This document shows positions 1 through 8,716 of a stretch of 12,935 nucleotides of DNA, piece by piece. Source of the stretch: Entrophospora sp. SA101. Its lineage: Eukaryota > Glomeromycota > Glomeromycetes > Entrophosporales > Entrophosporaceae. The translations under genes and the position numbers were made by a program. Below the pieces are notes generated by a model. The model searched no databases and was not told the origin of the DNA. It saw nothing but the letters and a program-made list of their open reading frames with translations. The stretch is taken from contig CAUDNR010000206.1 of the NCBI GenBank assembly GCA_958430865.1, positions 17,512-30,446 of the forward strand, given 5' to 3'. Numbering within the stretch: position 1 is the first letter of the stretch; each line of letters starts with the position of its first letter.

Positions 1-66
1 CTCTTAATAAATATATAACCTTACATAAAATAGTCTTTGACTGTAAGTAACTAATAAACCCAGTGT

Positions 67-117
67 GGTTGACCCCCTTCCCCCCAGCCCTTCTAATGGT
101 TAATGGTCTGGTCAACC
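67..117. repeat. Inverted repeat GGTTGACC...GGTCAACC around a C-rich tract
   Basis: A perfect 8-bp inverted repeat has GGTTGACC at 67-74 and GGTCAACC at 110-117. It encloses a pyrimidine tract with long C runs, unusual for this AT-rich window. Just upstream, TTGACTGTAAGT at 37-48 resembles the start of the repeat units at 251-384, so this may be a diverged relative of that family. No coding potential is seen. Confidence 0.5.
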
Positions 118-209
118 TTTAATTATTAGTTGGGAACACTTTTAATTATTCAGATACATCTCAAGGGGACGCCTTTGGGATATAATTACACATATAGAAC
201 CTAGGGACC

Positions 210-231
210 CTTTTATCCAGGAGGATAAAAG
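210..231. repeat. Short perfect hairpin
   Basis: CTTTTATCC (210-218) and GGATAAAAG (223-231) form a 9-bp perfect stem with a 4-nt AGGA loop. It lies directly before the repeat cluster at 251-384. No run of T follows that would make it a bacterial-type terminator, and the host appears eukaryotic. Function unknown. Confidence 0.5.
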
Positions 232-250
232 TTATTTTTATTATTAATCT

Positions 251-384
251 TTGACCATAAGTCAGCGGGTAGGCTGTGTGTCATACATATATATAAATAA
301 AGGAAACTTGACCATAAGTCAGCAGGTAGGCTGTATGTCAAACAATAGAATCAACCGTAAGTCAGCAGGTAGGTTGTGTGTTGA
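251..384 (+). repeat. Three degenerate 33-34 bp repeat units
   Basis: Units at 251-283, 308-340 and 351-384 share the core CATAAGTCAGC(A/G)GGTAGG(C/T)TGT. They are separated by unrelated AT-rich spacers of 24 and 10 bp. The unit ends are inverted: TTGAC...GTCAA in the second and TCAAC...GTTGA in the third; the first has TTGAC...GTCAT. The inverted ends thus changed together between copies. Spacing and spacer length are irregular, so this is not a CRISPR array. It is probably a piece of a dispersed genomic repeat. Confidence 0.75.
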
Positions 385-1533
385 GCTATAAATAACCCAT
401 TAACTAGGAAACTCAGATTGCATGCTCGCACCATAAACAAAGATGGAAATGGCATATCAAGCCCCTGATACATTATAGAGAGCCATAGCATGTGCCATCC
501 AATACAATACTGCCATGTTTGGGATGGGAAGACCTTTTTCAAACAATAATCAACATACAAAATCCTCCCACTCAGGATGAGCCCAAAGGAATAATCATTA
601 CACTCATTATAATGGTAGCAATCTATAATACAGTCAGGGTTTTTACCATAAATGGATTGATGTTGATCCCTCCTTTTATAGTAAGGAATGTTTTATCAAA
701 ATTTTCTAGAAATAATTTTCTTCAAAAGTAACACAAGCAAATTTAATTTTTTAAAAAAAAAATACACAAAGCAAGTTATGAATACTTTGCTTTTCTTTGC
801 TGATTGAAGTCTCACAATAATCAATTTAACACAACACAATACAATATGCGATAATGACTTTGGTTAATAACTGTTAACCCTTTGTATAAATGGTTAATCA
901 ATAATAACTTGTCAACACTTAATACTTTTGCCATTCAGTCTCAACACCTTACATACCTTACATTTACACTTAAACAAATAAACCCATATACAAAAAATTA
1001 AACAAAAACATTTACAAAACCAACAATTAAACTATTGCTTTCTACCAAAGCAAGTAATCAAAACCAAATTACAAAACCTCAGAGTTCTATACCAACCCTG
1101 ATAACCAAATGGATACTGTTTAATTTCCGACTACAAAAGTGTTTTATTAAACAAAAAAAAATTACTTTATTTTATTATTAAATTATGAAAATGTTTATTG
1201 CAAAATAATATTTGTCAAATTTGAAATTTATTAATTAAATCTTGGCTCTGAATTATCAATATAGAAGAATTATTTAATTATTTAAATTAACAGTTAATTG
1301 CCCATTAGTTAGAAAAATTAATTTGCTAGATCAAAAAGTGACATTATCTTTTTTGAAACTAATTAATTATGTTTGTTCCATTAATTTAATTAAATAAAAT
1401 TAATAAATGCGAATGTAAAAAATTACAAATATAAAGTATTAATAAAATGAAAAAGGTTAGGACACATTTCTAACATACTATTACTATATGATTGGACAGC
1501 ACTTTGATAAATCCATTTTATTTATCACACTAT
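385..1533. other. Gene-free AT-rich stretch, strongly G-poor in the middle
   Basis: No reading frame of recognisable composition is seen on either strand. Short open frames near 351-731 have no family features. From about 815 to 1090 the plus strand is mostly A, C and T with very few G, a marked strand asymmetry. A small hairpin TTGCTTT-ctacc-AAAGCAA lies at 1035-1053. A 17-bp segment at 631-647 recurs in reverse orientation at 5581-5597. The last 350 bases are plain AT-rich DNA downstream of the gene that ends at 1534. Confidence 0.6.
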
Positions 1534-3079
1534 TTAAATTGAACTTTCTACAAAAACCAAATCATTAATTTCATTTTCTTCATTAAATAAACATCTTACC
1601 TCTTGTAATATAATTAACAAATCACTTTTGTTTTTTGATCTAAATCCACGATATTTGCGTCGACAGTTTTCACCCATTAGTTCAAGGAAAGATTCCAACT
1701 TGATGATAAGTTCTTGTTTTGTCATTTTTGATTCACTTACCTGGGCAATTGCTTCTTCTTTGGTTATTGGAATAGGCTTAGATAAATAAGTTGTATTTTT
1801 ATTGTAGAATACTTCCACAATATAATTTTCTCTAGCCTTTTTTGCTAAATTGCTAAAATTTTTCAACTGTTCACTCAATTCATTTTCATCAACCAGGCTT
1901 TTATACATAGATGTTATTTTTGTTGGATTAACAAAATCAAGATTTCTTAATTGAACTCTAAATCTTTGACATTCTGTACTTGATTCAGGACGAGTTCTTG
2001 GAGCATTGGAATGAACATCTTTATATCCAATTGTTTTAAATAAATTGGTTCGCAGCTAAATTTATTATAAATTAATAAATATATATATTTAAATTTAAAT
2101 TGGTTCACAGTTAAATTTATTATAAATTGGATAAATATATATAATAAATTTTATTACCTGAAAAAATTTTTTTAAGTTACGAGCAGCAATTTTCCAATGA
2201 TGTAGTTGTGGCACAGGAGGTATTAAAGATTTTAATGTCTTGTTCACTTCTTCTAAAATTGCATCTAACCCTTGATGCTGGTTAAACAATCCTGATCTGG
2301 ATAATACACAATATTTCTCCACCAAATCACGTATACTTGGATGAAGTTGCATTAATTGTACTTCATCTGCAACTTCAATTAATTGATAAATTGGATGGCA
2401 ACGAGCTGACCAAATTGGAGAAAAGGCTCTTCTTGCAGCACTTTTTAATAAAGGACGATTAGTTCTTACAGCTGTTCTATAATTGATAATGGCTTGCAAA
2501 TAATAAAATGTCTATTATGCAATTTTTATAAACTATTAATGTTTAATCCAATAAGTCTATGTATTTAATTAACAAATAATATTAAAATTTCCCACCTGTT
2601 CATACTTTATTTGATAAATTGGATCCTGTTGTCCTTTAGCCCACACTATGTATCCTTCAACTGATGGATTAGAATGATTTTTTACATAAGGCCACATAAG
2701 CTCCAGAGACATTGCTTGACGATATATGTTACAGACAGAATCCCAGGACTTATGATGATCATAACATTTTTTAAAATAAGCAAGCTGTTTATCATTTTTG
2801 TAACCTTGACATATTGCAAACTGTTTAAGATCAATCTCCCTAATTTAAATATAATAAATTAATATAAATATTATAAATTAATATAAATATAATTAAATGA
2901 ATATAAATATAATAAATTAATATAAACATTATAAAATTAATATAAATATTATAAATTAATATAAATATAATTAAATTAATATAAATATAATAAATTAATA
3001 TAAACATTATAAAATTAATATAAATATAATTAAATTAATATAAATATAATAAATTAATATAAACATTATAAAATTAATT

Positions 3080-3127
<48 letters not shown>

Positions 3128-5276
3128 TAATATAAACATTATAAATTAATATAAATATAATAAATCAATATAAATATAATTATGGATTTTAAATAAAACA
3201 AATTATAAACTTACCAATTTAATTCAACATATGCTCGAAGCATATTCATTTCTTCATGCAATTGTCCAGGTATAGGAACCAACCAAGGAATTTCTGATCT
3301 TCTTTTTAATTTGATAATATGATGATATGGAACACCATCACATTCTACTGCAATCCATTTACGTGTTCCATCCTCAATTCCTGATATTTTCTTTATGTGA
3401 TGGAGAACCTTTTCAACATTTGAAATTGAATTAGGATTGATGTTAATTGGATCAGGAACATAAAATCCAGGAACATTAACACCTTCATCAGCAATTGGTA
3501 TTTGAGTGGCACTAATACATGGATTGGTAGTATTATTGTATTCATCTTCAAACCTATGAATTTTAAAAATAGTTGGCTTTAATGGTTGATCAGATAAGTC
3601 TATTTCTGGTTCTATTGTAATTTGTTGTTGTAATTCTGTCAAGGTAAGTAGTTGAGTTTTGCATATTGGACAAGTTTGTTTTCGATTCTCAATGTTCCTT
3701 TCACCACAGCTTAGACATTGTTTGTTACAATTATCATTTGAAACACTATTTGCAATAAGAGCTTCAATATTATTAGTTGTTGATGATTTTTCCTCATGCA
3801 ACAAGCCAAGAATTTCAGAAAGATATGCATACAATTCTTTATTAATTTCTTCTTCCATTTGAAAAGAAATATCAAAAATTTCTTCATATTGTAATCTATT
3901 TAAAGAATCATGTAACCAAGGAGTATCAGTATGTTGAATTTCATTCTGTGATTCCATATTAAATGCAACAAAACTTGTGACTATATGATAAATCACTGTA
4001 TTAAATCCACGATCAAGATAATTTTTTTGTCCTCTTTGTTCATTATCAAATGCAAGGAACAAAAGTCCATTAGGTAAAGGTTCTTCTTCTTCTGCCAATC
4101 CTTCTAACCAAGTTCGAAACATAGAATAACTCCCTGCGCTTGTTATATGGTTATCTATGCTAATGACTTTTTTTGAACGTACCATGGAATATTTTACAGC
4201 TGATGCTGCAAGATTAATTTCTGATACATATTTACCATGACGTGAACCATATATTGCATCAACTGCAACAGCTCTCTTGAAGAATTTTTCTTGGCTTAAT
4301 TCATCAGAATAGTAAGTATTTGTATTCTGAGTTAGAGTTTCAATGAACTTTACAATAACTTGGTTACGTCCATTTAACCAAGTTTTAGGAGTATAATTCA
4401 TAATGTTTTCTAATGAGAACCTATTATTATTTCTAATTAATGATTCAATATCCTCATACAGAGAATCACGTTCAGCAAGTGCAATTTCTATAATAGAATT
4501 TATACGTTTTGGCTGATTGCTAAAATGCAAATTCCATTCCTCAACAAGAACTTTGTTTTTTTCCATTGCTTCAGTTAATTGATCGTAAGAATCAACTAAT
4601 TTTTTTTTTAAATCTTTTATTTCATGGGTTTGAGTTCCAAGTTGATGTGACAGTTGTTCAATATGTGAATTCCACTGCTCATAAGGAACTTTGTTTTGAT
4701 CCTGTACTTCAATTAATTTCTTTTTTAAATCATCTATTTCATGATTTTGATCTTCTAATTGATGTGATAGTTGTGTGATTTCATTATTAAGTTCTACAAT
4801 AAGTTGTGATTTGTTCCAACATTCCAGTTCATGTAACTCCAACAAATTTTTTATTCTTTGGAATTCTTCTATAGGAACAGATTCATTGTTGGCAAATTCT
4901 GCTTCAGTAAACTGAACAGTTGTGTCAGTATTAATGCTAGAAGTATTGTTTCCACGTGATCTTTTTTTTTTTACAACAGGAGTGTCAATTTTGCCTGTAT
5001 TTAAATTTGAGAGAGTTTCATAAAATTTATTAGTAGATATAACTTGGTTATAATGTACCTCACAAACAGAAAAAGAATTTAATGAAATATGAATGAGTTC
5101 AGGGATATAGTTATGACAGGCTTGTAGTTTTTCAGCTGCTGCTTTACTACTAGCATAACGCCATGTTTGATTCTTCTTTACTGCACATGGTTTCAAGCCC
5201 TTATCTGTGTATAGATCGACTAAGTTAGCAAAAATACATGGAAGATCTTTGGCTTGTATCTTTTGGTATTCTGTCA
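1534..5276 (-). CDS. Multi-exon gene, coiled-coil / zinc-ribbon protein of a probable transposon-derived family, 5' end not found
   Basis: Function is not established. Four exons on the minus strand join in frame: 5276-3215, 2839-2596, 2511-2158 and 2055-1534 (stop TAA). Introns are 3214-2840 (donor GTAAGT, phase 2), 2595-2512 (GTGGGA, weaker, phase 0) and 2157-2056 (GTAATA, phase 0); all end in AG. The product is about 1,060 residues. Counting from the first residue shown: N-terminal domain 1-100; basic patch KKKRSR 103-108; coiled coil about 135-250 with two copies of a 39-residue unit (HQLxxQxHEIxDLKKKL at 172 and 211); conserved region 295-450 with SIDNHIT and FDNEQRG; zinc ribbon C521-x2-C524...C536-x2-C539; then ECDGVPYHH and PGQLHEEMN near 645-677. 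Exons 2-4 carry further conserved-looking sequence such as HHKSWDSVCNIYR and NQHQGLDAILEEVN. From memory, such proteins are multicopy in Glomeromycotina, and the PGxxHxxM motif recalls DUF6589-type proteins; conserved acidic residues could suit a transposase-like fold, but this is inference. The first exon opens with TG after TTATTAG, a good acceptor with no ATG in place, so an upstream exon is expected. None was recognised up to 6145, so the copy may be 5'-truncated. Confidence 0.8.
2041..2143 (-). repeat. Tandem duplication of the exon-4 acceptor inside intron 3
   Basis: A unit of about 47 bp occurs at 2041-2087 and again at 2096-2143, offset by 55 bp. The first copy spans the intron 3 acceptor and the first 15 bases of exon 4 of the minus-strand gene. 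In the second, intronic copy the acceptor AG has become AA, and the codon matching CGA reads TGA. The intronic duplicate can therefore serve neither as splice site nor as exon start, while the proximal copy keeps both. Confidence 0.75.
2843..3180. repeat. AT-only tandem repeat filling intron 1
   Basis: Almost all of the 375-nt first intron of the minus-strand gene consists of degenerate units of about 19-20 bp of the form TAAATTAATATAAATATAA. The marker AATAAATTAATATAAACATT recurs at 2911, 2989 and 3048 (spacing 78 and 59), so higher-order units of about three or four basic units are present. The array makes this intron about four times longer than its neighbours. Confidence 0.8.
3087..3123. 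repeat. (AT)n microsatellite
   Basis: An uninterrupted run of alternating A and T of 37 bp lies within the tandem array of intron 1. It can form a cruciform or slip, and is a likely source of length polymorphism between isolates. Confidence 0.9.
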
Positions 5277-6145
5277 CTAATAATAAAATTATTATTATTA
5301 TTATAAAAAAATTATTAATTTCCGCGACTCAACATAAAAAATATGCAAATTTTCAATTTTTTAGCTCTCATTTACTTTTTGAAGTCTGGGTGATTATTTC
5401 AAACTCTTTGGTGATTATTAAAATATGAATACTTGTTTGTTTATTTTTATGATATGGTTTAAAATTACAACAAAATTTATTTGTGTAAAGTCACATGAAA
5501 CATAAGTTTTTACAACGGAAATGAATGCACAAGAGCCTATTAAAATTATGTAGATCATTCTAGAATCAATTTCCAAATTTGGTAAAAACCCTGACTGAAC
5601 TATGTTTGTAAATCATATGATGTGAGACACCCCAATGAATCCCCATTCGCACTTCTATTGTCACACAAAGACAAAAAAAAACTTTGAGACCTTGATTCTT
5701 TTCTGCTCTTTTATTAACCTTACTTGAAAATTTTTTACAAAATAAAGAACATGAAAAATAAACAATGTGGAAATTTTGGTGACAATTGATACAAAACAAG
5801 GGTATAAAATAAGGGACTGAAGACATTCAATTCGAGTTTTTATTAGTAAAATTTCAATGTTGATCAGCCAAAATTTCTGGCAAAACGACCTGCCCCTTAA
5901 TTTTAGGATTTGCACACTGACTGTTAAGTGATATATAGAACTATCCCCATGTAAAAATAGTTAATATGAAACTCATTTACATCAGATCTACTATGGAACC
6001 CAAGAATTGTAGTACTATCAGAAGTAAAGACACTTGCCATAAATGATTGGGCTGGTAGCTACCATTGCCATAAATAGCTATGGCTGCTGCAAATTTTATT
6101 TTTACACATAATTTCACCAACCGACTAGTTGAATTTATCAATTAA
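5277..6145. other. Intergenic region between divergent genes
   Basis: No convincing gene is seen. Minus-strand open frames around 5566-5915 have no recognisable motifs. The region should contain the missing first exon of the minus-strand gene or its promoter. One possible donor (GTAAAT at 5375-5370 on the minus strand) follows an open stretch, but its translation is not convincing. Palindromes ATTCTAGAAT and CCAAATTTGG lie near 5557-5582. At 6030-6095, TTGCCATAAAT occurs twice, with the palindrome GGTAGCTACC and a GCCATA...TATGGC hairpin, possibly related to the short palindromic elements in the F-box remnant. Confidence 0.45.
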
Positions 6146-7366
6146 AATTTTGCCTCAATTAATTCATATTACTTGCTGTGCACACATTTTAAATTTGATT
6201 GGGTAAGATTAAGGTATTTTATTGTATATAATGTTATTAAAATTAATTTTATTTTAGTGATACTTGGCATACATTTAATTATTTTTCAATAGTTAAAACA
6301 TTATTAGAAAAAGTTAAAGAAACATTCACTAGAAGTCCAGCATGCTGTTGTTGATATGTGGATCACTTACAGTTTCATGGAGTTAATCAACCATGAAAAA
6401 CTCCTCTTCCTTGTAAAACACAATGAAATTCTTGGTTTGAAATGTTTTATTATACTAAGGATTATCTTATTTATTGGCCTGAATTTTTTCAAGCTGAGAA
6501 TGAACTTGGCGAAACAGAAACATTAAAAAACATTATATCTCTCCTTCACAACAATTTGGACTCATTACAATCTATATCAATTTTATTTCTATTTTTTCTC
6601 ATCAAACATTGAATTTTTTCAACAAGAAAAACCAGTATTTCCTTTTATTGAAAATCAACTATAAAGTCTTTCAGCATATATAGAAAGTAACATGGTTGTA
6701 ACAAGTTTTTTTAATTTGGATTCAATAATTATCAATTGTCATTTTCGCCCAAATGAGTTTTATCCTATTTTCCAAAAAGCATTTGAAGTGGCTCATGAAA
6801 AGTTTGCAGCACATATTCATTCTCATCCTGGACATCCTCTTTTTCATGCATGTCAAATTTTTGATCCAAAATTTATTTGTTCTAGTAATATAACATGATG
6901 AGATATATATCAATATAATACCATTCAAGAATTAAATGATCCATCTAATTTTTTATTAGATTAATGGGCAATTTATTGTGGGTCTGATGTAAATTTGGAA
7001 GTTAGATTAGATGAATGCTGGTTAAATATGACCGGAAATTTACCCAATTTATCTCAAATAGCATTAGTATACATGCAGCCCAAAGTATTTTGACACTGTC
7101 ATAAAGGAGGTTACACATATCATAAAGGGGTGTTACATTTATGTTTTTAATAGTGAGTGCTGTAATTAATTTCTACTTTCTACCATCAAATTGGAATAAT
7201 TTTGACCATCAAAATCACCAAACCAATTTGGGCTGCATGTATAAGCATTAGACTATATATGGTTACCAATTTCTTCTTGTAGCATAAAACAATTTTAGAT
7301 GATGATAGGCAAAATCTATCTGAAGAGTCTTTGTGCAGTTTAAATATGCTTTATTATAACAGCAGT
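6146..7366 (+). pseudogene. hAT-like transposase pseudogene with nested MITE
   Basis: A decayed transposase of the hAT superfamily (RNase H-like DDE recombinases that cut and paste DNA). The left part reads HITCCAHILNLIGDTWHTF across a 55-nt intron (6203-6257, GTAAGA...TTTTAG); C-x2-H-x2-NL is typical of hAT proteins. Next come NSWFEM...YTKDYLIYW and a long frame with HFRPNEFYPIFQKAF, HPLFHACQIFDPKF and WAIYCGS. The C-terminal dimerisation region reads ALDYIWLPISSCS, then LDDDRQNLSEESL...LNMLYYNS. Lesions: TGA at 6352, 6394, 6424, 6896 and 6899; TAA at 6662 and 6962; a frameshift near 6600; and a deletion near 7290 that removes the expected ERxFS motif with the catalytic glutamate. A 176-bp MITE interrupts it at 7068. 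The 5' part upstream of 6146 is not recognisable. It cannot encode an active transposase. Subfamily uncertain. Confidence 0.85.
7068..7243. mobile_element. 176-bp MITE with 17-bp TIRs and 8-bp target duplication
   Basis: The terminal inverted repeats TATACATGCAGCCCAAA (7068-7084) and TTTGGGCTGCATGTATA (7227-7243) match perfectly. The element is flanked by AGCATTAG at 7060-7067 and 7244-7251, an exact 8-bp target duplication. Removing the element and one copy restores the reading frame of the hAT remnant (IALDYIWLP). It has no coding capacity, so it is a non-autonomous element mobilised in trans. The 8-bp duplication suggests hAT; the GCCCAAAGTATTTTGACAC start also recalls Tc1/mariner ends, which would instead duplicate TA, so superfamily is left open. 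Internally CATAAAGG(A/G)G is repeated at 7101-7130. Confidence 0.9.
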
Positions 7367-7780
7367 TTAAATATTCTATTTTGTATTTTTTTTTTACAAA
7401 TAATAAAATTATAATTATAATGCAGAATTATGCAGAATGCATAGATATTTTATCACCACAGAAAATCATCATCCCTGGTCCAAGGTTTTTTGCTTTAGGT
7501 ATGATTGGTTTTAATAAATAATATTAATAGGTTAAATTTATTGAATTTAGTTTTAATATTTTTGGGAGATTGTTCTGAGTGATTTTTTGAGAGTTTGTTT
7601 TGAGAGTTTGTTTTAAGTGTTTATTTTTATTTTCAATCAGAATGATTTTACAAGAAAAAAAATTTTTGGCCTTTATATATTTGAATGAATTCTTTAAATT
7701 CTTTGTTGTCATATCAATAAAGATTATGCTAAATTGTTTTGTTGACATGATTGATAAAGAACAACAGAAAAAGAGATATA
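7367..7780. other. Non-coding stretch with a 13-bp tandem repeat
   Basis: AT-rich DNA after the hAT remnant; no gene recognised. The octamer TGCAGAAT occurs at 7421 and 7431. At about 7563-7625 there are some five degenerate copies of a 13-bp unit, best seen as TGAGAGTTTGTTT at 7588-7600 and 7601-7613. Open frames on both strands here are low-complexity and show no family motifs. Confidence 0.5.
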
Positions 7781-8111
7781 CAGTATAATCCTTGTTTCAA
7801 CAGACTTCATTTCAATGGATTTTAAAAATCTTTGTATTTTAATTTGTTATGCATTATTATTATTATGAAAGTAATTTCATTTCATGGATTTAAATGAAAT
7901 TTTCTTATATTTCCAGCCACTCTGTTGAAACAAGAGCTATACTGTAGTAGTTTGAATCTATAATAAACAATAAATAGAAAATTATCAATGACTATTCATT
8001 GACATGCTTGATAAAGGAAAGCAGAAAAGGGACAAAAGAAACAAAATAGCTTTGTAAAAAAAGAAATAGAAAAGGATTCTTTGTAGCCTATAATAAAAAG
8101 TAATAGAAAGG
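7742..8111 (+). repeat. Degenerate tandem duplication split by a MITE
   Basis: The 35-bp segment at 7742-7776 (TTGACATGATTGATAAAG...) is repeated with about 80 percent identity at 7999-8033. A second shared block, CTATAATAAA...AATAGAAA, occurs near 7959 and 8087. The two arms form an old direct duplication; the MITE at 7781-7944 lies inside the first arm only, so it arrived after or independently of the duplication. Confidence 0.5.
7781..7944. mobile_element. 164-bp MITE with pogo/Tigger-like ends
   Basis: The left end starts CAGTATAATCCTTGTTTCAA and the right end is its near inverse: 22 of 26 terminal positions match. It is flanked by TA at 7779-7780 and 7945-7946, the target duplication of the Tc1/mariner superfamily. 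CAGTATA termini are typical of the pogo/Fot1/Tigger branch (family knowledge). It has no coding capacity, so it would depend on a transposase elsewhere. The TA duplication alone is weak evidence, but the long inverted ends make the call solid. Confidence 0.8.
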
Positions 8112-8278
8112 AACTTTTTCAATTATAATTTTTTTAAAGCTTATTTTTAACAAAGTTCAAAAAAAAATAATATTAATTAACAACGATTTTACAATTTTAC
8201 GTGTAACATGAAAATATGATAATCATGAATGTCGATCAAATTCAACTTTGTTGCACAATAAAACAATAAAATGAAAAT
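7945..8278. other. Non-coding A-rich region downstream of the F-box remnant
   Basis: It holds the second arm of the degenerate duplication and then A/T-rich DNA with poly-A and poly-T runs. On the minus strand the last part would be the 3' untranslated region of the F-box remnant whose stop codon ends at 8279. No gene is seen. Confidence 0.5.
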
Positions 8279-8595
8279 TTATTTCCAACTAATTAAATTC
8301 AATAATAACATCATAATATAATTTAAAAATCCTAAATCTTGATATTTTTTTATCAATTTGTCAAAATCACTAAATCTTCTAAATTTTATTGTAAAAGGTT
8401 TGGGTCCTTTCCAATTCCTCATTAGATTATCAAAAGAATTATCACCAAGGTTAGAAATGCTATTATGAATAATTATCAATTTTAATTTTTTGGTAATGTT
8501 TGATTTAAAGCTTCTAAAATTTTATCACCATTCAGAAAAATCAAATTGTTTAAACTCAATACTTTCTAATTTAATACAATTATTGAATATTTCCA

Positions 8596-8716
8596 TTAGT
8601 GTTCCATGTTGCAATCCAAAAAAGGAAACAAAATGGTTGTAAAGGTGGTTGCAATCATTTTTATATGATGCAAAGATGGTAGCAACCATCATCAAAAGTT
8701 GCAGTCGGTATCCTTA
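8596..8716. mobile_element. About 120-bp palindromic non-autonomous element in the F-box remnant
   Basis: The insert is flanked by ATTTCCATTA at 8588-8597 and 8717-8726. Removing it with one flank restores an F-box-family reading (YRLMEIFNNCIKLESI). The exact ends are ambiguous by about two bases: an 8-bp duplication (ATTTCCAT) gives an element 8596-8716 with TA at both ends. The terminal repeats are poor, but the interior (8632-8692) is an imperfect palindrome with arms ATGGTTG...CAACCAT around TTGCAATCAT/ATGATGCAA. It shares motifs with the insert at 10148-10246. Confidence 0.65.

Noticed and set aside
251..384. CRISPR-like array of 33-bp repeats
   Set aside because: Only three divergent units with 24- and 10-bp spacers, and a eukaryotic context; a dispersed repeat explains it better.
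351..560. Minus-strand open frame of 69 codons
   Set aside because: Runs through the repeat units and shows no family features.
492..731. Plus-strand open frame of 79 codons
   Set aside because: No recognisable domain and no coding composition beyond the 17-bp repeat; probably chance or repeat sequence.
2493..2499. Alternative intron 2 acceptor TTTGCAAG and independent start at ATG 2499
   Set aside because: The acceptor would break the frame; using AG at 2513-2512 keeps it and adds a plausible TFYYLQAIINYR junction.
2674..2862. Plus-strand open frame
   Set aside because: Antisense to exon 2 and the start of intron 1 of the minus-strand gene.
3659..5428. Plus-strand frames at 3659-3862, 4566-4778 and 5207-5428
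   Set aside because: Mostly antisense shadows of the long minus-strand exon.
5566..5915. Two overlapping minus-strand frames as the missing first exon of the large gene
   Set aside because: Their sequence lacks any resemblance to the expected N-terminal region and no frame-compatible donor joins them convincingly.
7524..7788. Overlapping frames on both strands at 7524-7748 and 7600-7788
   Set aside because: Low-complexity AT-rich translations; the second one ends inside a MITE terminus.
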